From positions 1 to 64,000 of the forward strand of contig NZ_UYXQ01000009.1 in the NCBI RefSeq assembly GCF_900624995.1: a DNA stretch of 64,000 nucleotides, written 5' to 3'. How positions within the stretch are numbered: position 1 is the first letter of the stretch; each line of letters opens with the position of its first letter. Below are positions 13,701 through 25,067 of the stretch, one piece after another. The stretch comes from Pseudomonas antarctica (GTDB lineage Bacteria > Pseudomonadota > Gammaproteobacteria > Pseudomonadales > Pseudomonadaceae). The notes under the pieces are model-generated. The model did no database searches and had not been told where the DNA came from. It worked only from the letters and a program-made list of their open reading frames with translations. The position numbers and the translations under genes were made by a program.

Positions 13701-14967
13701 TTCCGGTGAGCTGGCAATCGCTGATGACTACGGTCGTGAGCGCGAGCGTTACAAGCTGCCGTACGGTGCCGTGATTTCGGTTAAAGAAGGTGACAAGGTC
13801 GACGCTGGCGCAATCGTGGCCAAGTGGGATCCGCACACTCACCCAATCGTTACCGAAATGAAAGGTACCGTGACCTACGTGGGCATGGAAGAAGGCATCA
13901 CGATCAAGCGTCAGACTGACGAATTGACCGGTATGACCAACATTGAAGTACTCGATGCTAAAGACCGTCCAGCAGCAGGCAAAGATATCCGTCCTGCCGT
14001 GAAGATGGTTGATGACAACGGTAAGGACTTGTTGCTGCCAGGCACTGACGTTATCGCTCAGTACTTCCTGCCAGCCAACGCCCTGGTCGGTGTTGCGGAC
14101 GGTGCGAAGATCGCGATCGGTGATGTTATCGCGCGTATCCCGCAAGAAACTTCGAAGACCCGTGACATCACCGGTGGTCTGCCGCGTGTTGCCGACTTGT
14201 TCGAAGCTCGTCGTCCGAAAGAAGCGTCGATTCTGGCTGAAGTCAGCGGCACCATCGCGTTCGGTAAAGAGACCAAAGGCAAGCGCCGTCTGGTTATTAC
14301 CCCGAACGACGGTACCGATCCGTACGAGGAGCTGATTCCTAAGTGGCGTCACCTGAACGTCTTCGAAGGCGAACAGGTAAACCGCGGCGAAGTTATCTCC
14401 GACGGCCCGAGCGATCCACACGACATCCTGCGTCTGCTGGGTGTGAGTGCGTTGGCCAAGTACATCGTCAACGAGATCCAGGACGTTTACCGTCTGCAAG
14501 GCGTGAAGATCAACGACAAGCACATCGAGACCATCCTGCGTCAGATGCTGCGTAAAGTTGAAATCGCTGAATCCGGCGATTCCAGTTTCATCAAGGGCGA
14601 CCAGATGGAACTGACTCACGTACTGGTAGAAAACGAACGTCTGGGCGCGGAAGACAAATTTGTCTCCAAGTTCACTCGTGTGTTGCTGGGTATCACCAAG
14701 GCGTCGTTGTCCACTGAGTCGTTCATCTCGGCGGCCTCCTTCCAGGAGACCACTCGCGTACTGACCGAAGCGGCGGTAACCGGCAAGCGCGATTACCTGC
14801 GCGGCCTGAAAGAAAACGTGGTCGTGGGTCGTCTGATCCCGGCGGGTACCGGTTTGGCTTACCACAGCGAGCGTAAGCGCCGCCGTGATGCTGACAAGCC
14901 GCTGCGCGTAAGCGCCAGTGAAGTGGAAGCTGCACTGACCGAAGCGCTGAACTCAAGCGGTAACTGA
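10768..14967 (+). CDS. rpoC: DNA-directed RNA polymerase subunit beta'
   Basis: Beta' carries the active-site magnesium in [12 protein letters not shown] (about residues 458-469). Zinc-site cysteines appear near residues 70-88 (CLCGKY ... CEKC) and in the second site around [19 protein letters not shown]. The length is 1399 residues. The start codon is TTG at 10768, preceded by a strong AGGAGGA 7-8 bases upstream. The first codons ([13 protein letters not shown]) fit the family, so the TTG start is well supported. Confidence 0.98.
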   Translation: MKDLLNLLKNQGQVEEFDAIRIGLASPEMIRSWSFGEVKKPETINYRTFKPERDGLFCAKIFGPVKDYECLCGKYKRLKHRGVICEKCGVEVALAKVRRERMAHIELASPVAHIWFLKSLPSRIGLLMDMTLRDIERVLYFESYVVIDPGMTTLEKGQLLNDEQYFEALEEFGDDFDARMGAEAVRELLHAIDLEHEIGRLREEIPQTNSETKIKKLSKRLKLMEAFQGSGNLPEWMVLTVLPVLPPDLRPLVPLDGGRFATSDLNDLYRRVINRNNRLKRLLDLSAPDIIVRNEKRMLQEAVDALLDNGRRGRAITGSNKRPLKSLADMIKGKQGRFRQNLLGKRVDYSGRSVITVGPTLRLHQCGLPKKMALELFKPFIFGKLEMRGLATTIKAAKKMVERELPEVWDVLAEVIREHPVLLNRAPTLHRLGIQAFEPVLIEGKAIQLHPLVCAAYNADFDGDQMAVHVPLTLEAQLEARALMMSTNNILSPANGEPIIVPSQDVVLGLYYMTREAINAKGEGRVFADLQEVDRVFRAGEAALHAKVKVRINETVNDRDGGSVSGTRIVDTTVGRALLYQVVPKGLSYDVVNLPMKKKAISKLINQCYRVVGLKETVIFADQLMYTGFAYSTISGVSIGVNDFVIPDEKAQIINAATDEVKEIESQYASGLVTQGEKYNKVIDLWSKANDEVSKAMMANLSKEKVIDRHGVEVDQESFNSMYMMADSGARGSAAQIRQLAGMRGLMAKPDGSIIETPITANFREGLSVLQYFISTHGARKGLADTALKTANSGYLTRRLVDVAQDLVVTEVDCGTEHGLLMTPHIEGGDVVEPLGERVLGRVIARDVFKPGTEEIIVPAGTLVDEKWVEFIELNSIDEVIVRSPISCETRYGICAKCYGRDLARGHQVNIGEAVGVIAAQSIGEPGTQLTMRTFHIGGAASRTSAADSVQVKNGGTVRLHNLKHVERVDGCLVAVSRSGELAIADDYGRERERYKLPYGAVISVKEGDKVDAGAIVAKWDPHTHPIVTEMKGTVTYVGMEEGITIKRQTDELTGMTNIEVLDAKDRPAAGKDIRPAVKMVDDNGKDLLLPGTDVIAQYFLPANALVGVADGAKIAIGDVIARIPQETSKTRDITGGLPRVADLFEARRPKEASILAEVSGTIAFGKETKGKRRLVITPNDGTDPYEELIPKWRHLNVFEGEQVNRGEVISDGPSDPHDILRLLGVSALAKYIVNEIQDVYRLQGVKINDKHIETILRQMLRKVEIAESGDSSFIKGDQMELTHVLVENERLGAEDKFVSKFTRVLLGITKASLSTESFISAASFQETTRVLTEAAVTGKRDYLRGLKENVVVGRLIPAGTGLAYHSERKRRRDADKPLRVSASEVEAALTEALNSSGN

Positions 14968-15063
14968 GTTCTGCGATAAATAAGTCTGGGCCCTGGCAGC
15001 CCCATTCGTCGGATCAAGGCAGATTTGCCCCGGTTCGACGAGAGGGGAGGTCGGGGCCTTGCC

Positions 15064-15092
15064 TTGACTGGGGGCAAGATCCTCTTTAGACT
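15064..15092 (+). promoter_or_regulatory. Sigma-70 promoter of the str operon
   Basis: TTGACT at 15064-15069 and TAGACT at 15087-15092 are spaced 17 bp apart, about 92 bases before the rpsL start. Confidence 0.7.
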
Positions 15093-15108
15093 CTTGTACC
15101 CCTAAATT

Positions 15109-15140
15109 TGGCGGGAATTCGTTCCTGCCATTTTGCTTTT
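15109..15140 (+). promoter_or_regulatory. Hairpin with T-rich tail in the rpsL leader (possible attenuator)
   Basis: GGCGGGA at 15110-15116 pairs with TCCTGCC at 15123-15129 (one G-T pair), extended by one T-A pair, and is followed by TTTTGCTTTT. It lies between the predicted promoter and rpsL, so it could limit read-through into the str operon. The stem is short, so its strength is uncertain. Confidence 0.45.
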
Positions 15141-15183
15141 CTTGCAAGACAATAGCGTCGCAAGACAACAGTGGAGCTAGTAG

Positions 15184-15555
15184 ATGGCAACTATCAACCA
15201 GCTGGTACGTCAGCCGCGTAAGCGTATCGTCGAGAAATCCGACGTGCCTGCGCTGCAGAACTGCCCGCAACGTCGTGGCGTATGCACTCGCGTGTATACC
15301 ACTACGCCGAAAAAACCTAACTCGGCACTGCGTAAAGTATGCCGTGTGCGTCTGACCAACGGTTTCGAGGTTTCCTCGTACATCGGCGGTGAAGGCCACA
15401 ACCTGCAAGAGCACAGCGTGGTACTGATCCGCGGCGGTCGTGTAAAAGACTTGCCAGGTGTTCGTTACCACACCGTACGCGGCTCCTTGGATACTTCCGG
15501 CGTTAAAGGTCGTAATCAGGGTCGTTCGAAGTACGGTACCAAGAAGCCTAAGTAG
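15184..15555 (+). CDS. rpsL: 30S ribosomal protein S12
   Basis: S12 lies at the decoding centre and controls accuracy. The 123-residue protein is fully typical. Lys43 (in [11 protein letters not shown]) and Lys88 (in GGRVKDLPG), the main streptomycin-resistance positions, are wild-type lysines. It is the first gene of the str operon. Confidence 0.99.
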   Translation: MATINQLVRQPRKRIVEKSDVPALQNCPQRRGVCTRVYTTTPKKPNSALRKVCRVRLTNGFEVSSYIGGEGHNLQEHSVVLIRGGRVKDLPGVRYHTVRGSLDTSGVKGRNQGRSKYGTKKPK

Positions 15556-15652
15556 TAGCGGCTTTTTGTAAAACTGAATCATCTTATTTTCTGAGTCGAT
15601 AAGAGTAAGGTCGGAGGCGTCCCGCAAGGGCACCGATTCCGAGCGAACCTGA

Positions 15653-16144
<492 letters not shown>

Positions 16145-16174
16145 TCTTAGCTTCACTAATTTTGCGAGGGCTTT

Positions 16175-18280
16175 ATGGCTCGTACTACTCCGATTAGCCG
16201 CTACCGTAACATCGGTATCGTTGCTCACGTGGATGCTGGTAAAACCACCACCACCGAGCGCGTACTGTTTTACACCGGCAAAAGTCACAAGATGGGCGAG
16301 GTGCATGACGGCGCCGCGACCACAGACTGGATGGTTCAGGAGCAGGAGCGTGGTATTACCATTACTTCTGCTGCTATTACCGCCTTCTGGAAAGGTTCCG
16401 AGAAGCAGTACAAAGATGAGCACCGCTTCAACGTAATCGATACCCCGGGCCACGTAGACTTCACCATTGAAGTTGAGCGTTCCCTGCGCGTACTCGACGG
16501 CGCTGTCGTTGTGTTCTGTGGTACCTCGGGTGTTGAGCCTCAGTCGGAAACCGTATGGCGTCAAGCCAACAAATACGGCGTTCCACGTCTTGTTTACGTA
16601 AACAAGATGGACCGTGCTGGTGCTAACTTCCTGCGCGTGATCGGTCAGATCAAGCAGCGCCTGGGTCACACCCCGGTGCCAATCCAGTTGGCTATCGGTT
16701 CCGAAGACAATTTCCAAGGCCAGATCGATCTGCTGACCATGGAAGCTGTTTACTGGAACGATGCTGACAAGGGTATGGTTCCTGTTCGTAAGCCTATCCC
16801 TGCTGAACTGCAGGAACTGGCTGATGAATGGCGCAACAACATGGTTGAAGCTGCGGCCGAAGCCAACGAAGAGCTGATGAACAAGTACCTCGAAGGTGAA
16901 GAACTCACCAACGTGGAAATCAAGGCTGCTCTGCGCCAGCGTACTATCGCTGGTGAGATCGTCTTGGCTGTTTGCGGTTCCTCGTTCAAGAACAAGGGTG
17001 TTCCCCTGGTTCTCGATGCTGTGATCGACTACCTGCCTGCGCCAGTTGATATTCCTGCCATCAAGGGTACTGACCCGGATGACGAGACTATCGAGCTGGA
17101 GCGTCATGCAGACGATGCAGAGCCGTTCTCTGCTCTGGCATTTAAAATTGCCACTGACCCATTCGTGGGTACCTTGACCTTCGTCCGCGTTTACTCGGGC
17201 GTGTTGAACTCCGGCGACGGCGTGATCAACTCGGTTAAGGGCAAGAAAGAGCGCGTGGGTCGTATGGTGCAAATGCACGCAAACGCCCGTGAAGAGATCA
17301 AGGAAGTACGCGCTGGTGACATCGCGGCCTTGATCGGCATGAAGGACGTCACCACTGGTGAGACTTTGTGCAACGCTGATAAGCCAATCATCCTGGTTCG
17401 TATGGACTTCCCGGAGCCGGTTATTTCGGTTGCCGTAGAGCCTAAAACCAAGGATGACCAGGAAAAAATGGGTATCGCTCTGGGCAAGCTTGCTCAGGAA
17501 GATCCATCTTTCCGCGTCAAAACTGATGAAGAGACGGGTCAAACGATCATCTCCGGCATGGGCGAGCTGCACTTGGACATCCTGGTTGACCGGATGCGCC
17601 GTGAGTTCAACGTCGAAGCCAACATCGGTAAGCCTCAGGTTTCCTATCGTGAGCGCATCACGAAGAACTGTGAAATCGAAGGCAAGTTCGTTCGTCAGTC
17701 CGGCGGTCGTGGTCAGTTCGGTCACTGCTGGATCCGTTTTGCTCCTGCTGACGAAGGTCAGGAAGGTTTGCAATTCGTGAACGAAGTAGTAGGTGGTGTG
17801 GTTCCTAAGGAATACATCCCTGCTATCCAGAAGGGTATCGAAGAGCAGATGAAGAACGGTGTTGTTGCCGGCTATCCGCTGATCGGCCTGAAAGCAACCG
17901 TTTTTGACGGTTCTTACCACGACGTCGACTCCAACGAGATGGCGTTCAAGGTGGCTGCTTCCATGGCAACCAAGCAACTGGCCCAGAAGGGCGGTGGTGA
18001 GTTGCTTGAGCCAATCATGGCGGTAGAAGTTGTTACACCTGAAGACTATATGGGTGATGTCATGGGCGACCTTAACCGTCGTCGCGGCATGATCTTGGGC
18101 ATGGAAGACACGGTTTCCGGCAAAGTGATTCGCGCCGAGGTTCCGTTGGGTGAGATGTTCGGTTATGCGACCGACGTTCGCTCCATGTCTCAGGGTCGCG
18201 CAAGCTACTCTATGGAATTCAAAAAATACAACACAGCTCCGGCGCACATCGCTGAAACTGTATCCAAAAAACAAGGCTGA
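16175..18280 (+). CDS. fusA: Elongation factor G
   Basis: EF-G drives tRNA-mRNA translocation and, with RRF, ribosome recycling. The 701-residue protein has the P-loop AHVDAGKTT (about residues 17-25), switch I region [16 protein letters not shown], and NKMD for guanine binding. Domains II-V are complete through [14 protein letters not shown]. It is in the normal str-operon position between rpsG and tuf. Confidence 0.99.
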   Translation: MARTTPISRYRNIGIVAHVDAGKTTTTERVLFYTGKSHKMGEVHDGAATTDWMVQEQERGITITSAAITAFWKGSEKQYKDEHRFNVIDTPGHVDFTIEVERSLRVLDGAVVVFCGTSGVEPQSETVWRQANKYGVPRLVYVNKMDRAGANFLRVIGQIKQRLGHTPVPIQLAIGSEDNFQGQIDLLTMEAVYWNDADKGMVPVRKPIPAELQELADEWRNNMVEAAAEANEELMNKYLEGEELTNVEIKAALRQRTIAGEIVLAVCGSSFKNKGVPLVLDAVIDYLPAPVDIPAIKGTDPDDETIELERHADDAEPFSALAFKIATDPFVGTLTFVRVYSGVLNSGDGVINSVKGKKERVGRMVQMHANAREEIKEVRAGDIAALIGMKDVTTGETLCNADKPIILVRMDFPEPVISVAVEPKTKDDQEKMGIALGKLAQEDPSFRVKTDEETGQTIISGMGELHLDILVDRMRREFNVEANIGKPQVSYRERITKNCEIEGKFVRQSGGRGQFGHCWIRFAPADEGQEGLQFVNEVVGGVVPKEYIPAIQKGIEEQMKNGVVAGYPLIGLKATVFDGSYHDVDSNEMAFKVAASMATKQLAQKGGGELLEPIMAVEVVTPEDYMGDVMGDLNRRRGMILGMEDTVSGKVIRAEVPLGEMFGYATDVRSMSQGRASYSMEFKKYNTAPAHIAETVSKKQG

Positions 18281-18310
18281 TTCAGTCCTTTAGGCAAGGA
18301 GTTAATTGTC

Positions 18311-19504
18311 GTGGCTAAAGAAAAATTTGATCGTTCCCTACCGCACGTCAACGTTGGCACCATCGGTCACGTTGACCACGGTAAAACCACTCTGACTGCT
18401 GCTCTGACTCGCGTTTGCTCCGAAGTATTCGGTTCCGCAATCGTTGATTTCGATAAAATCGACAGCGCACCAGAAGAAAAAGCTCGTGGTATCACCATCA
18501 ACACCGCGCACGTTGAATACAACTCGCTGATCCGTCACTACGCTCACGTTGACTGCCCAGGTCACGCTGACTATGTGAAGAACATGATCACCGGTGCTGC
18601 CCAGATGGACGGCGCGATCCTGGTTTGTTCGGCCGCTGATGGTCCGATGCCACAAACTCGTGAGCACATCCTGCTGTCCCGTCAGGTTGGCGTTCCGTAC
18701 ATCGTGGTTTACCTGAACAAGGCTGACCTGGTAGACGACGCTGAGCTGCTGGAACTGGTTGAGATGGAAGTGCGCGATCTGCTGAGCACTTACGACTTCC
18801 CAGGCGACGACACTCCGATCATCATCGGTTCTGCTCGTATGGCTCTGGAAGGCAAAGACGACAACGAAATGGGCACCACGTCCGTTCGTAAACTGGTTGA
18901 AACTCTGGACAGCTACATCCCAGATCCAGTTCGTGTTATCGACAAGCCGTTCCTGATGCCAATCGAAGACGTATTCTCGATCTCCGGTCGCGGTACTGTT
19001 GTGACTGGTCGTATCGAGCGCGGTATCGTTAAGGTTCAAGATCCACTGGAAATCGTTGGTCTGCGTGACACTACCGTCACCACCTGCACCGGTGTTGAAA
19101 TGTTCCGTAAACTGCTCGACGAAGGTCGTGCTGGCGAGAACTGCGGCGTTCTGCTGCGTGGTACCAAGCGTGACGACGTTGAGCGTGGCCAGGTTCTGGT
19201 TAAGCCAGGTTCGGTTAAGCCGCACACCAAGTTCGAAGCTGAAGTGTACGTGCTGAGCAAAGAAGAAGGCGGTCGTCACACTCCGTTCTTCAAAGGCTAT
19301 CGTCCACAGTTCTACTTCCGCACTACCGACGTTACTGGTAACTGCGAACTGCCGGAAGGTGTAGAAATGGTAATGCCAGGCGACAACATCAAAATGGTTG
19401 TCACCCTGATCAAAACCATCGCTATGGAAGACGGTCTGCGCTTCGCAATCCGCGAAGGCGGCCGTACCGTTGGTGCTGGCGTTGTAGCTAAAATCATCGA
19501 GTAA
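18311..19504 (+). CDS. tuf: Elongation factor Tu
   Basis: EF-Tu delivers aminoacyl-tRNA to the ribosome. The 397-residue protein has [16 protein letters not shown] and NKAD. The start is GTG at 18311, giving [16 protein letters not shown]. Residues about 38-75 ([19 protein letters not shown] onward) and several later segments look different from the commonest Pseudomonas EF-Tu as I recall it, while GTP and tRNA motifs are intact. It is the only tuf in the window; the second site near tRNA-Trp is empty. Confidence 0.98.
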   Translation: MAKEKFDRSLPHVNVGTIGHVDHGKTTLTAALTRVCSEVFGSAIVDFDKIDSAPEEKARGITINTAHVEYNSLIRHYAHVDCPGHADYVKNMITGAAQMDGAILVCSAADGPMPQTREHILLSRQVGVPYIVVYLNKADLVDDAELLELVEMEVRDLLSTYDFPGDDTPIIIGSARMALEGKDDNEMGTTSVRKLVETLDSYIPDPVRVIDKPFLMPIEDVFSISGRGTVVTGRIERGIVKVQDPLEIVGLRDTTVTTCTGVEMFRKLLDEGRAGENCGVLLRGTKRDDVERGQVLVKPGSVKPHTKFEAEVYVLSKEEGGRHTPFFKGYRPQFYFRTTDVTGNCELPEGVEMVMPGDNIKMVVTLIKTIAMEDGLRFAIREGGRTVGAGVVAKIIE

Positions 19505-19539
19505 TTATCTCTTCTGAGATAGCTCCGATGTTTTGAGGA

Positions 19540-19567
19540 GGCCCCCGCTTAGCGGGGGCCTTTTTTA
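19540..19567 (+). terminator. Rho-independent terminator after tuf
   Basis: GGCCCCCGC at 19540-19548 pairs with GCGGGGGCC at 19552-19560 around a 3-base loop, followed by TTTTTTATT. It is the clear end of the str operon. Confidence 0.95.
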
Positions 19568-19572
19568 TTGGG

Positions 19573-19601
19573 TTGACACCCATCAGGGCCGTCTATAGAA
19601 T
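19573..19601 (+). promoter_or_regulatory. Sigma-70 promoter of the S10 operon
   Basis: Consensus TTGACA at 19573-19578 and TAGAAT at 19596-19601 are spaced 17 bp apart, directly behind the tuf terminator and about 60 bases before rpsJ. The leader is too short for the long S10/L4 attenuator known in E. coli. Confidence 0.88.
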
Positions 19602-19663
19602 TGCGCCTCCTTTTAACGGGCGTATTGCGCTCGCTGGGAATAGCAGCCGGAGTCTGAAATCCA

Positions 19664-19975
19664 ATGCAAAATCAGCAAATCCGTATCAGGTTGAAGGCTT
19701 TTGACCATCGCCTGATCGACCAATCCACCCAGGAAATCGTGGAAACCGCGAAACGTACTGGTGCTCAAGTGCGTGGTCCAATTCCACTGCCTACCCGTAA
19801 AGAGCGGTTCACCGTTCTGGTCTCCCCGCACGTCAACAAAGACGCGCGTGACCAGTACGAGATCCGTACTCATAAGCGCGTACTGGACATCGTCCAGCCA
19901 ACGGATAAAACCGTTGATGCACTTATGAAGCTTGATCTGGCGGCCGGTGTGGAAGTACAGATCAGCCTCGGCTAA
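19664..19975 (+). CDS. rpsJ: 30S ribosomal protein S10
   Basis: S10 is a 30S head protein that also binds NusG and, as NusE, joins NusB in antitermination. The 103-residue protein ([15 protein letters not shown]...) is of standard length. The flexible loop around [15 protein letters not shown] is intact. It is the first gene of the S10 operon, and its partner NusB is encoded at the other end of this window. Confidence 0.99.
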
Positions 19976-20056
19976 GACTTGGGTCTTAGTCGTGTAACGC
20001 TCTGAAATGGGCGGCCATAGCGGGTGAAAGCCCCGTACACTCATGAGGTTTACAAC

Positions 20057-20692
20057 ATGACTATTGGTGTAGTCGGTCGTAAATGCGGTATGACCCGTAT
20101 TTTCACCGAAGAAGGTGTCTCCATTCCGGTCACGGTCATTGAGATCGAACCGAATCGCGTCACCCAGTTCAAAACTGAAGAAACCGATGGCTATCGTGCA
20201 GTGCAAGTCACTGTCGGCGAGCGTCGTGCTTCGCGCGTGACTGCTGCTCAAGCAGGTCACTTCGCTAAAGCAAACGTTGCAGCTGGTCGCACTGTTATGG
20301 AGTTCCGTCTTGAAGAGGGTGACTACCAGGCTGGCGATCTGATCAACGCTGAAATCTTCGCCGCTGGTCAACTGGTTGATGTAACCGGTCAGTCCAAAGG
20401 TAAAGGCTTCCAGGGTACGATCAAGCGTTGGAATTTCCGTGGCCAAGACAACACTCACGGTAACTCCGTCTCCCACCGCGTCCCGGGCTCTATTGGCCAG
20501 TGCCAGACTCCTGGTCGTGTATTCAAGGGCAAAAAAATGTCCGGTCATATGGGCGCTGAGCGCGTGACCGTGCAGTCCCTCGAAGTAGTGCGCGTCGACG
20601 CTGAACGCAATCTGTTGTTGGTCAAGGGTGCTGTTCCTGGCGCTACTGGCGGCAACCTGGTTGTACGTCCAGCGGCCAAGGCTCGCGGTTAA
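20057..20692 (+). CDS. rplC: 50S ribosomal protein L3
   Basis: L3 is an early 50S assembly protein near the peptidyl transferase centre. The ATG at 20057 ([16 protein letters not shown]) is chosen over an upstream in-frame ATG because of the family N-terminus and the TGAGG 8-9 bases upstream. The protein has 211 residues. The long loop reaching the active centre (around [21 protein letters not shown]) is present, and its glutamine is the usual target of PrmB methylation. Confidence 0.98.
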   Translation: MTIGVVGRKCGMTRIFTEEGVSIPVTVIEIEPNRVTQFKTEETDGYRAVQVTVGERRASRVTAAQAGHFAKANVAAGRTVMEFRLEEGDYQAGDLINAEIFAAGQLVDVTGQSKGKGFQGTIKRWNFRGQDNTHGNSVSHRVPGSIGQCQTPGRVFKGKKMSGHMGAERVTVQSLEVVRVDAERNLLLVKGAVPGATGGNLVVRPAAKARG

Positions 20693-20704
20693 GGGGAAGC
20701 TGAC

Positions 20705-21307
20705 ATGCAATTAAATGTAAATGACGCTCAAGCGATCGAAGTTTCCGAACTGACATTTGGCGGCGAATTCAACGAGACGCTGGTTCACCAAGCAGTCGTG
20801 GCCTACATGGCCGGCGGCCGTCAAGGTAGCAAGCAGCAAAAGACCCGTTCCGACGTTCGTGGTGGCGGTAAGCGCCCATGGCGTCAGAAAGGCACTGGCC
20901 GTGCTCGTGCCGGTACTATCCGTAGCCCAATCTGGCGCGGCGGCGGTACCACGTTCGCAGCTCGTCCACAGGATCACACTCAGAAGCTCAACAAGAAGAT
21001 GTATCGCGCAGCTCTGCGCTCCATCCTTGCTGAACTCGTGCGTACTGATCGTCTGGTCGTGGTTCAGGACTTCGCTGTTGAAAGTCCAAAAACCAAAGAT
21101 CTGCTGGGCAAACTGAACAACATGAGCCTGACCGATGTTTTGATCGTGTCTGAAGCTGTTGATCAGAACCTGTACCTGGCTGCTCGCAACCTGCCACACG
21201 TTGATGTACGTGACGTGCAAGGTTCCGATCCAGTTAGTCTGATCGCATACGACAAGGTGTTGATCACCGTGTCGGCCGTGAAGAAATTCGAGGAGCTGCT
21301 GGGATGA
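20705..21307 (+). CDS. rplD: 50S ribosomal protein L4
   Basis: L4 lines the exit tunnel with its extended loop (about residues 45-100, including [19 protein letters not shown]). In E. coli it represses the S10 operon. It has 200 residues. The last codons overlap the rplW start by 4 bases (ATGA), pointing to coupled translation. Confidence 0.98.
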
Positions 21308-21603
21308 ACCAGGAACGCGTATTTAAAGTTCTGCTTGGCCCGCACGTTTCCGAAAAGGCTACGGTTCTGGCTGACAAGAAAGGCCAGTTCGTTTTCAAGG
21401 TTGCAACTGACGCAACCAAGCTGGAAATCAAGAAGGCCGTCGAAAGCCTGTTCAGCGTGAAAGTAGAGCGTGTTACTACCCTGAATGTTCTGGGTAAGAG
21501 CAAGCGCACTGCTCGCGGTCTGGGCAAGCGTAATGACTGGAAGAAGGCAGTTATCTCCCTTCAGCCAGGCCAAGATCTCGATTTCAGCAGCAGTGCTGAG
21601 TAA
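21304..21603 (+). CDS. rplW: 50S ribosomal protein L23
   Basis: L23 sits at the tunnel exit and docks trigger factor and SRP. The 99-residue protein contains the conserved GPHVSEKA motif near residue 14 and the basic loop [18 protein letters not shown]. The start codon is inside the rplD stop region. Confidence 0.98.
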
Positions 21604-21617
21604 GGAAGGGGTGCATC

Positions 21618-22442
21618 ATGGCAATCGTTAAATGCAAACCGACTTCCCCTGGCCGCCGTTTTGTGGTCAAGGTGGTCAACCAGGAGCTGCATAAAGGCGC
21701 TCCTCACGCACCGCTGCTCGAGAAAAAATCGAAGACTGGTGGTCGTAACAACAATGGTCGTATTACCACTCGTCACATCGGTGGTGGCCATAAGCAGCAT
21801 TATCGTCTGGTCGACTTCCGTCGCAACGACAAAGATGGCATCTCTGCCACTGTCGAGCGTATTGAATACGATCCAAACCGTACTGCTCACATCGCCCTGC
21901 TGCTGTACGCAGATGGCGAGCGTCGCTACATCATTGCCCCTAAAGGCGTGAGTGCTGGCGACCAGCTGATCGCAGGTGCTCTGGCGCCGATCAAGCCGGG
22001 CAACGCTCTGCAACTGCGTAACATTCCAGTTGGTAGCACCGTACACGGCATCGAATTGAAGCCAGGTAAAGGCGCGCAAATCGCTCGTTCCGCTGGTGCT
22101 TCGGCTCAGCTGATCGCTCGTGAAGGTGTCTACGTGACCCTGCGTCTGCGTTCTGGTGAGATGCGTAAAGTGCTGGCTGAATGCCGCGCGACCCTGGGTG
22201 AAGTCTCGAACTCCGAGCACAGCCTGCGTTCGCTGGGTAAAGCTGGTGCCAAACGCTGGCGTGGCGTTCGCCCAACCGTTCGTGGTGTTGCCATGAACCC
22301 GGTTGACCACCCACACGGTGGTGGTGAAGGTCGTACCTCTGGTGGTCGTCATCCGGTATCGCCATGGGGCTTCCCGACTAAGGGCGCGAAGACTCGTGGT
22401 AATAAGCGTACCGACAAAATGATCGTCCGTCGTCGCAAGTAA
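21618..22442 (+). CDS. rplB: 50S ribosomal protein L2
   Basis: L2 is needed for subunit joining and peptidyl transferase activity. The 274-residue protein has the RNA-binding core and the highly conserved C-terminal region [15 protein letters not shown], with the His linked to activity. Its length and N-terminus ([14 protein letters not shown]) are typical. Confidence 0.99.
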   Translation: MAIVKCKPTSPGRRFVVKVVNQELHKGAPHAPLLEKKSKTGGRNNNGRITTRHIGGGHKQHYRLVDFRRNDKDGISATVERIEYDPNRTAHIALLLYADGERRYIIAPKGVSAGDQLIAGALAPIKPGNALQLRNIPVGSTVHGIELKPGKGAQIARSAGASAQLIAREGVYVTLRLRSGEMRKVLAECRATLGEVSNSEHSLRSLGKAGAKRWRGVRPTVRGVAMNPVDHPHGGGEGRTSGGRHPVSPWGFPTKGAKTRGNKRTDKMIVRRRK

Positions 22443-22458
22443 ATAGAGGGATACGACA

Positions 22459-22734
22459 GTGCCACGTTCTCTGAAAAAAGGTCCTTTTATTGATCTTCAC
22501 CTACTGAAGAAGATCGAAGTGGCGGCGGAAAAGAACGATCGCAAGCCGGTGAAAACCTGGTCGCGTCGTTCGATGATCCTGCCACAAATGGTCGGTCTGA
22601 CCATCGCTGTACACAACGGTCGCTTGCACGTCCCAGTTCTCGTGAACGAAGACATGGTCGGCCACAAACTAGGCGAGTTTGCCGGTACCCGCACTTATCG
22701 TGGGCACGTGGCAGACAAGAAAGCCAAGCGTTAA
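22459..22734 (+). CDS. rpsS: 30S ribosomal protein S19
   Basis: S19 pairs with S13 in the 30S head near the A site. The 91-residue protein starts with GTG at 22459 ([12 protein letters not shown]) and shows the conserved [14 protein letters not shown] and [13 protein letters not shown] segments. It is co-transcribed, 16 bases after rplB. Confidence 0.98.
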   Translation: MPRSLKKGPFIDLHLLKKIEVAAEKNDRKPVKTWSRRSMILPQMVGLTIAVHNGRLHVPVLVNEDMVGHKLGEFAGTRTYRGHVADKKAKR

Positions 22735-22745
22735 GGGGTTAGGAA

Positions 22746-23078
22746 ATGGAAGTAGCCGCTAAGTTGTCGGGCGCTCGAATCTCCGCCCAGAAAGCCCGCT
22801 TGGTCGCCGACCAGATCCGCGGGAAGAAGGTGGGCGAAGCGCTCAACCTGTTGGCTTTCAGCAGTAAGAAAGCCGCCGAGATCATGAAGAAAGTGCTGGA
22901 GTCGGCCGTAGCCAACGCCGAGCATAACGAAGGCGCAGACGTTGATGACCTTAAAGTCAGCACCGTTTTCGTCAACGAAGGGCGTTCGCTGAAGCGCATC
23001 ATGCCACGTGCCAAAGGCCGTGCTGATCGCATCGTCAAGCGGTCTTGCCATATCACTGTCAAGGTTGCTGACAAGTAA
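22746..23078 (+). CDS. rplV: 50S ribosomal protein L22
   Basis: L22 spans the 50S and its beta-hairpin narrows the exit tunnel, a site of macrolide-resistance changes. It has 110 residues. The hairpin region ([21 protein letters not shown]) is normal, with no duplication or deletion. It starts at the ATG at 22746 with AGGAA upstream. Confidence 0.98.
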
Positions 23079-23091
23079 CGGAGTCGAAGAG

Positions 23092-23778
23092 ATGGGTCAG
23101 AAAGTACATCCCATTGGCATTCGCCTGGGAATCGTCAAGGAGCACACCTCCGTCTGGTACGCAGACGGTCGGACTTATGCGGACTATTTGTTCGCTGATC
23201 TGAAGGTGCGTGAGTATCTCCAAGACAAACTAAAAAGCGCGTCCGTAAGCCGTATCGATATCCATCGTCCGGCGCAAACTGCACGTATCACCATCCACAC
23301 CGCTCGTCCAGGTATCGTTATCGGGAAGAAAGGTGAAGATGTTGAGAAACTGCGTCAGGACCTGACCAAGCAAATGGGTGTGCCTGTGCACATCAATATC
23401 GAAGAGATCCGTAAGCCGGAGCTCGACGGTATGCTGGTTGCGCAGAGCGTAGCTCAGCAGCTGGAGCGTCGCGTCATGTTCCGTCGCGCTATGAAGCGCG
23501 CCGTACAGAACGCCATGCGCATTGGTGCCAAAGGCATCAAAATCCAAGTGAGCGGTCGTCTCGGCGGTGCTGAAATCGCACGTACTGAATGGTATCGCGA
23601 AGGTCGTGTGCCATTGCACACCCTGCGTGCCGACATCGACTATGCCAACTACGAAGCTCACACCACTTACGGTGTGATCGGTGTAAAGGTTTGGATCTTC
23701 AAAGGCGAAGTAATTGGTGGTCGCCAAGAAGAACTGAAACCACAAGCACCAGCGCCTCGTAAAAAAGCTGCTAAGTAA
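23092..23778 (+). CDS. rpsC: 30S ribosomal protein S3
   Basis: S3 is part of the mRNA entry tunnel and its helicase activity. The 228-residue protein has the KH domain ([16 protein letters not shown]-like stretch, here [16 protein letters not shown]) and ends in a basic tail (PAPRKKAAK). The ATG at 23092 gives [13 protein letters not shown] and follows rplV after 13 bases; longer in-frame starts would lie inside rplV. Confidence 0.98.
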
Positions 23779-23790
23779 GGGGTACGCCAA

Positions 23791-24204
23791 ATGTTGCAAC
23801 CAAAGCGTACGAAGTTCCGCAAGCAGATGACAGGCCACAACCGTGGTCTGGCTCAGCGCGGTAGCAAAGTCAGCTTCGGCGAGTTCGCGCTGAAGTCTGT
23901 AGCTCGTGGTCGTCTCACCGCTCGTCAGATTGAGTCAGCGCGTCGTGCACTGACCCGTCACGTTAAACGTGGCGGCAAGATCTGGATCCGTGTATTCCCG
24001 GACAAGCCGATCTCCAAAAAGCCTCTCGAGGTTCGTATGGGTAAAGGTAAGGGTAACGTGGAATACTGGGTAGCCCAGATTCAGCCAGGCAAAGTCCTGT
24101 ATGAAATCGAGGGTGTAACTGAAGAGCTGGCGCGTGAGGCTTTTGCCCTGGCTGCTGCAAAGCTGCCGCTCGCCACCGCCTTTGTTAAACGGACGGTGAT
24201 GTGA
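23791..24204 (+). CDS. rplP: 50S ribosomal protein L16
   Basis: L16 contacts A- and P-site tRNA in the 50S. The 137-residue protein has [19 protein letters not shown] and the conserved core around [17 protein letters not shown]. Arg81, the usual target of the hydroxylase YcfD/RoxA, lies within this region. The stop overlaps the rpmC start (TGATG). Confidence 0.98.
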
Positions 24205-24395
24205 TGAAAGCGAATGAACTTCGTGAAAAATCCGCACAGCAGCTGAACGAGCAACTGCTCGGCCTGCTGCGCGACCAGTTCAATCTGCGTATGCAGAAAG
24301 CAACTGGCCAGTTGGGGCAGTCTCATCTGCTCTCGCAAGTTAAGCGTGACATCGCTCGCGTGAAGACTGTGCTCAACCAGCAGGCAGGTAAGTGA
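24204..24395 (+). CDS. rpmC: 50S ribosomal protein L29
   Basis: This small tunnel-exit protein has 63 residues ([15 protein letters not shown] ...). The ATG at 24204 shares its A with the rplP TGA stop; a GTG one codon upstream is less likely because E. coli L29 starts MKAKELREKS. Translation is almost certainly coupled to rplP. Confidence 0.97.
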
Positions 24396-24397
24396 TC

Positions 24398-24664
24398 ATG
24401 GCTGAAGCCGAAAAGACTGTCCGTACGCTGACTGGCCGTGTTGTCAGCGACAAGATGGACAAAACCATCACCGTTTTGATCGAGCGTCGCGTTAAGCACC
24501 CGATCTACGGTAAATATGTTAAGCGTTCGACTAAGCTGCACGCGCACGACGAAACCAACCAGTGCCACATCGGCGACAAAGTCACTATTCGTGAAACTCG
24601 TCCGCTGGCCAAGACCAAGTCTTGGGCGCTGGTTGATGTTCTCGAACGCGCTGTGGAAGTCTAA
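24398..24664 (+). CDS. rpsQ: 30S ribosomal protein S17
   Basis: S17 is a primary 16S-binding protein of the OB fold. The ATG at 24398 gives an 88-residue protein ([23 protein letters not shown]), two bases after the rpmC stop. The conserved [12 protein letters not shown] and [11 protein letters not shown] segments are present. Confidence 0.97.
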   Translation: MAEAEKTVRTLTGRVVSDKMDKTITVLIERRVKHPIYGKYVKRSTKLHAHDETNQCHIGDKVTIRETRPLAKTKSWALVDVLERAVEV

Positions 24665-24687
24665 GGACTAGGGGTCGGAGAAATTAT

Positions 24688-25056
24688 ATGATTCAGACTC
24701 AATCCATGCTCGATGTGGCCGATAACAGCGGCGCTCGCCGTGTTATGTGCATCAAGGTGCTGGGTGGCTCCCATCGTCGTTACGCTGGTATCGGTGACAT
24801 CATCAAAGTTACCGTGAAGGAAGCAATTCCTCGCGGTAAAGTGAAAAAAGGCCAAGTGATGACTGCTGTTGTAGTCCGCACTCGTCACGGCGTTCGCCGT
24901 GCAGATGGCTCCATTATCCGCTTTGATGGCAACGCTGCTGTTCTTTTGAACAACAAGCAAGAGCCGATCGGCACCCGTATCTTTGGGCCAGTGACCCGTG
25001 AGCTTCGTACTGAGAAGTTCATGAAGATCGTCTCGCTCGCCCCAGAAGTGCTGTAA
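24688..25056 (+). CDS. rplN: 50S ribosomal protein L14
   Basis: L14 forms intersubunit bridge B8 and is the docking site of RsfS. It has 122 residues, [27 protein letters not shown], all typical. It begins the spc part of the cluster; in Pseudomonas the S10 and spc blocks run on without a clear terminator between rpsQ and rplN. Confidence 0.98.
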   Translation: MIQTQSMLDVADNSGARRVMCIKVLGGSHRRYAGIGDIIKVTVKEAIPRGKVKKGQVMTAVVVRTRHGVRRADGSIIRFDGNAAVLLNNKQEPIGTRIFGPVTRELRTEKFMKIVSLAPEVL

Positions 25057-25067
25057 GGAGATCCGAC

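Noticed and set aside
15304-15450. Possible streptomycin-resistance change in RpsL
   Set aside because: Lys43 and Lys88 are both wild type.
19602-19663. E. coli-type S10 leader attenuator
   Set aside because: The leader is about 55-60 nt, too short for the multi-hairpin structure that binds L4.
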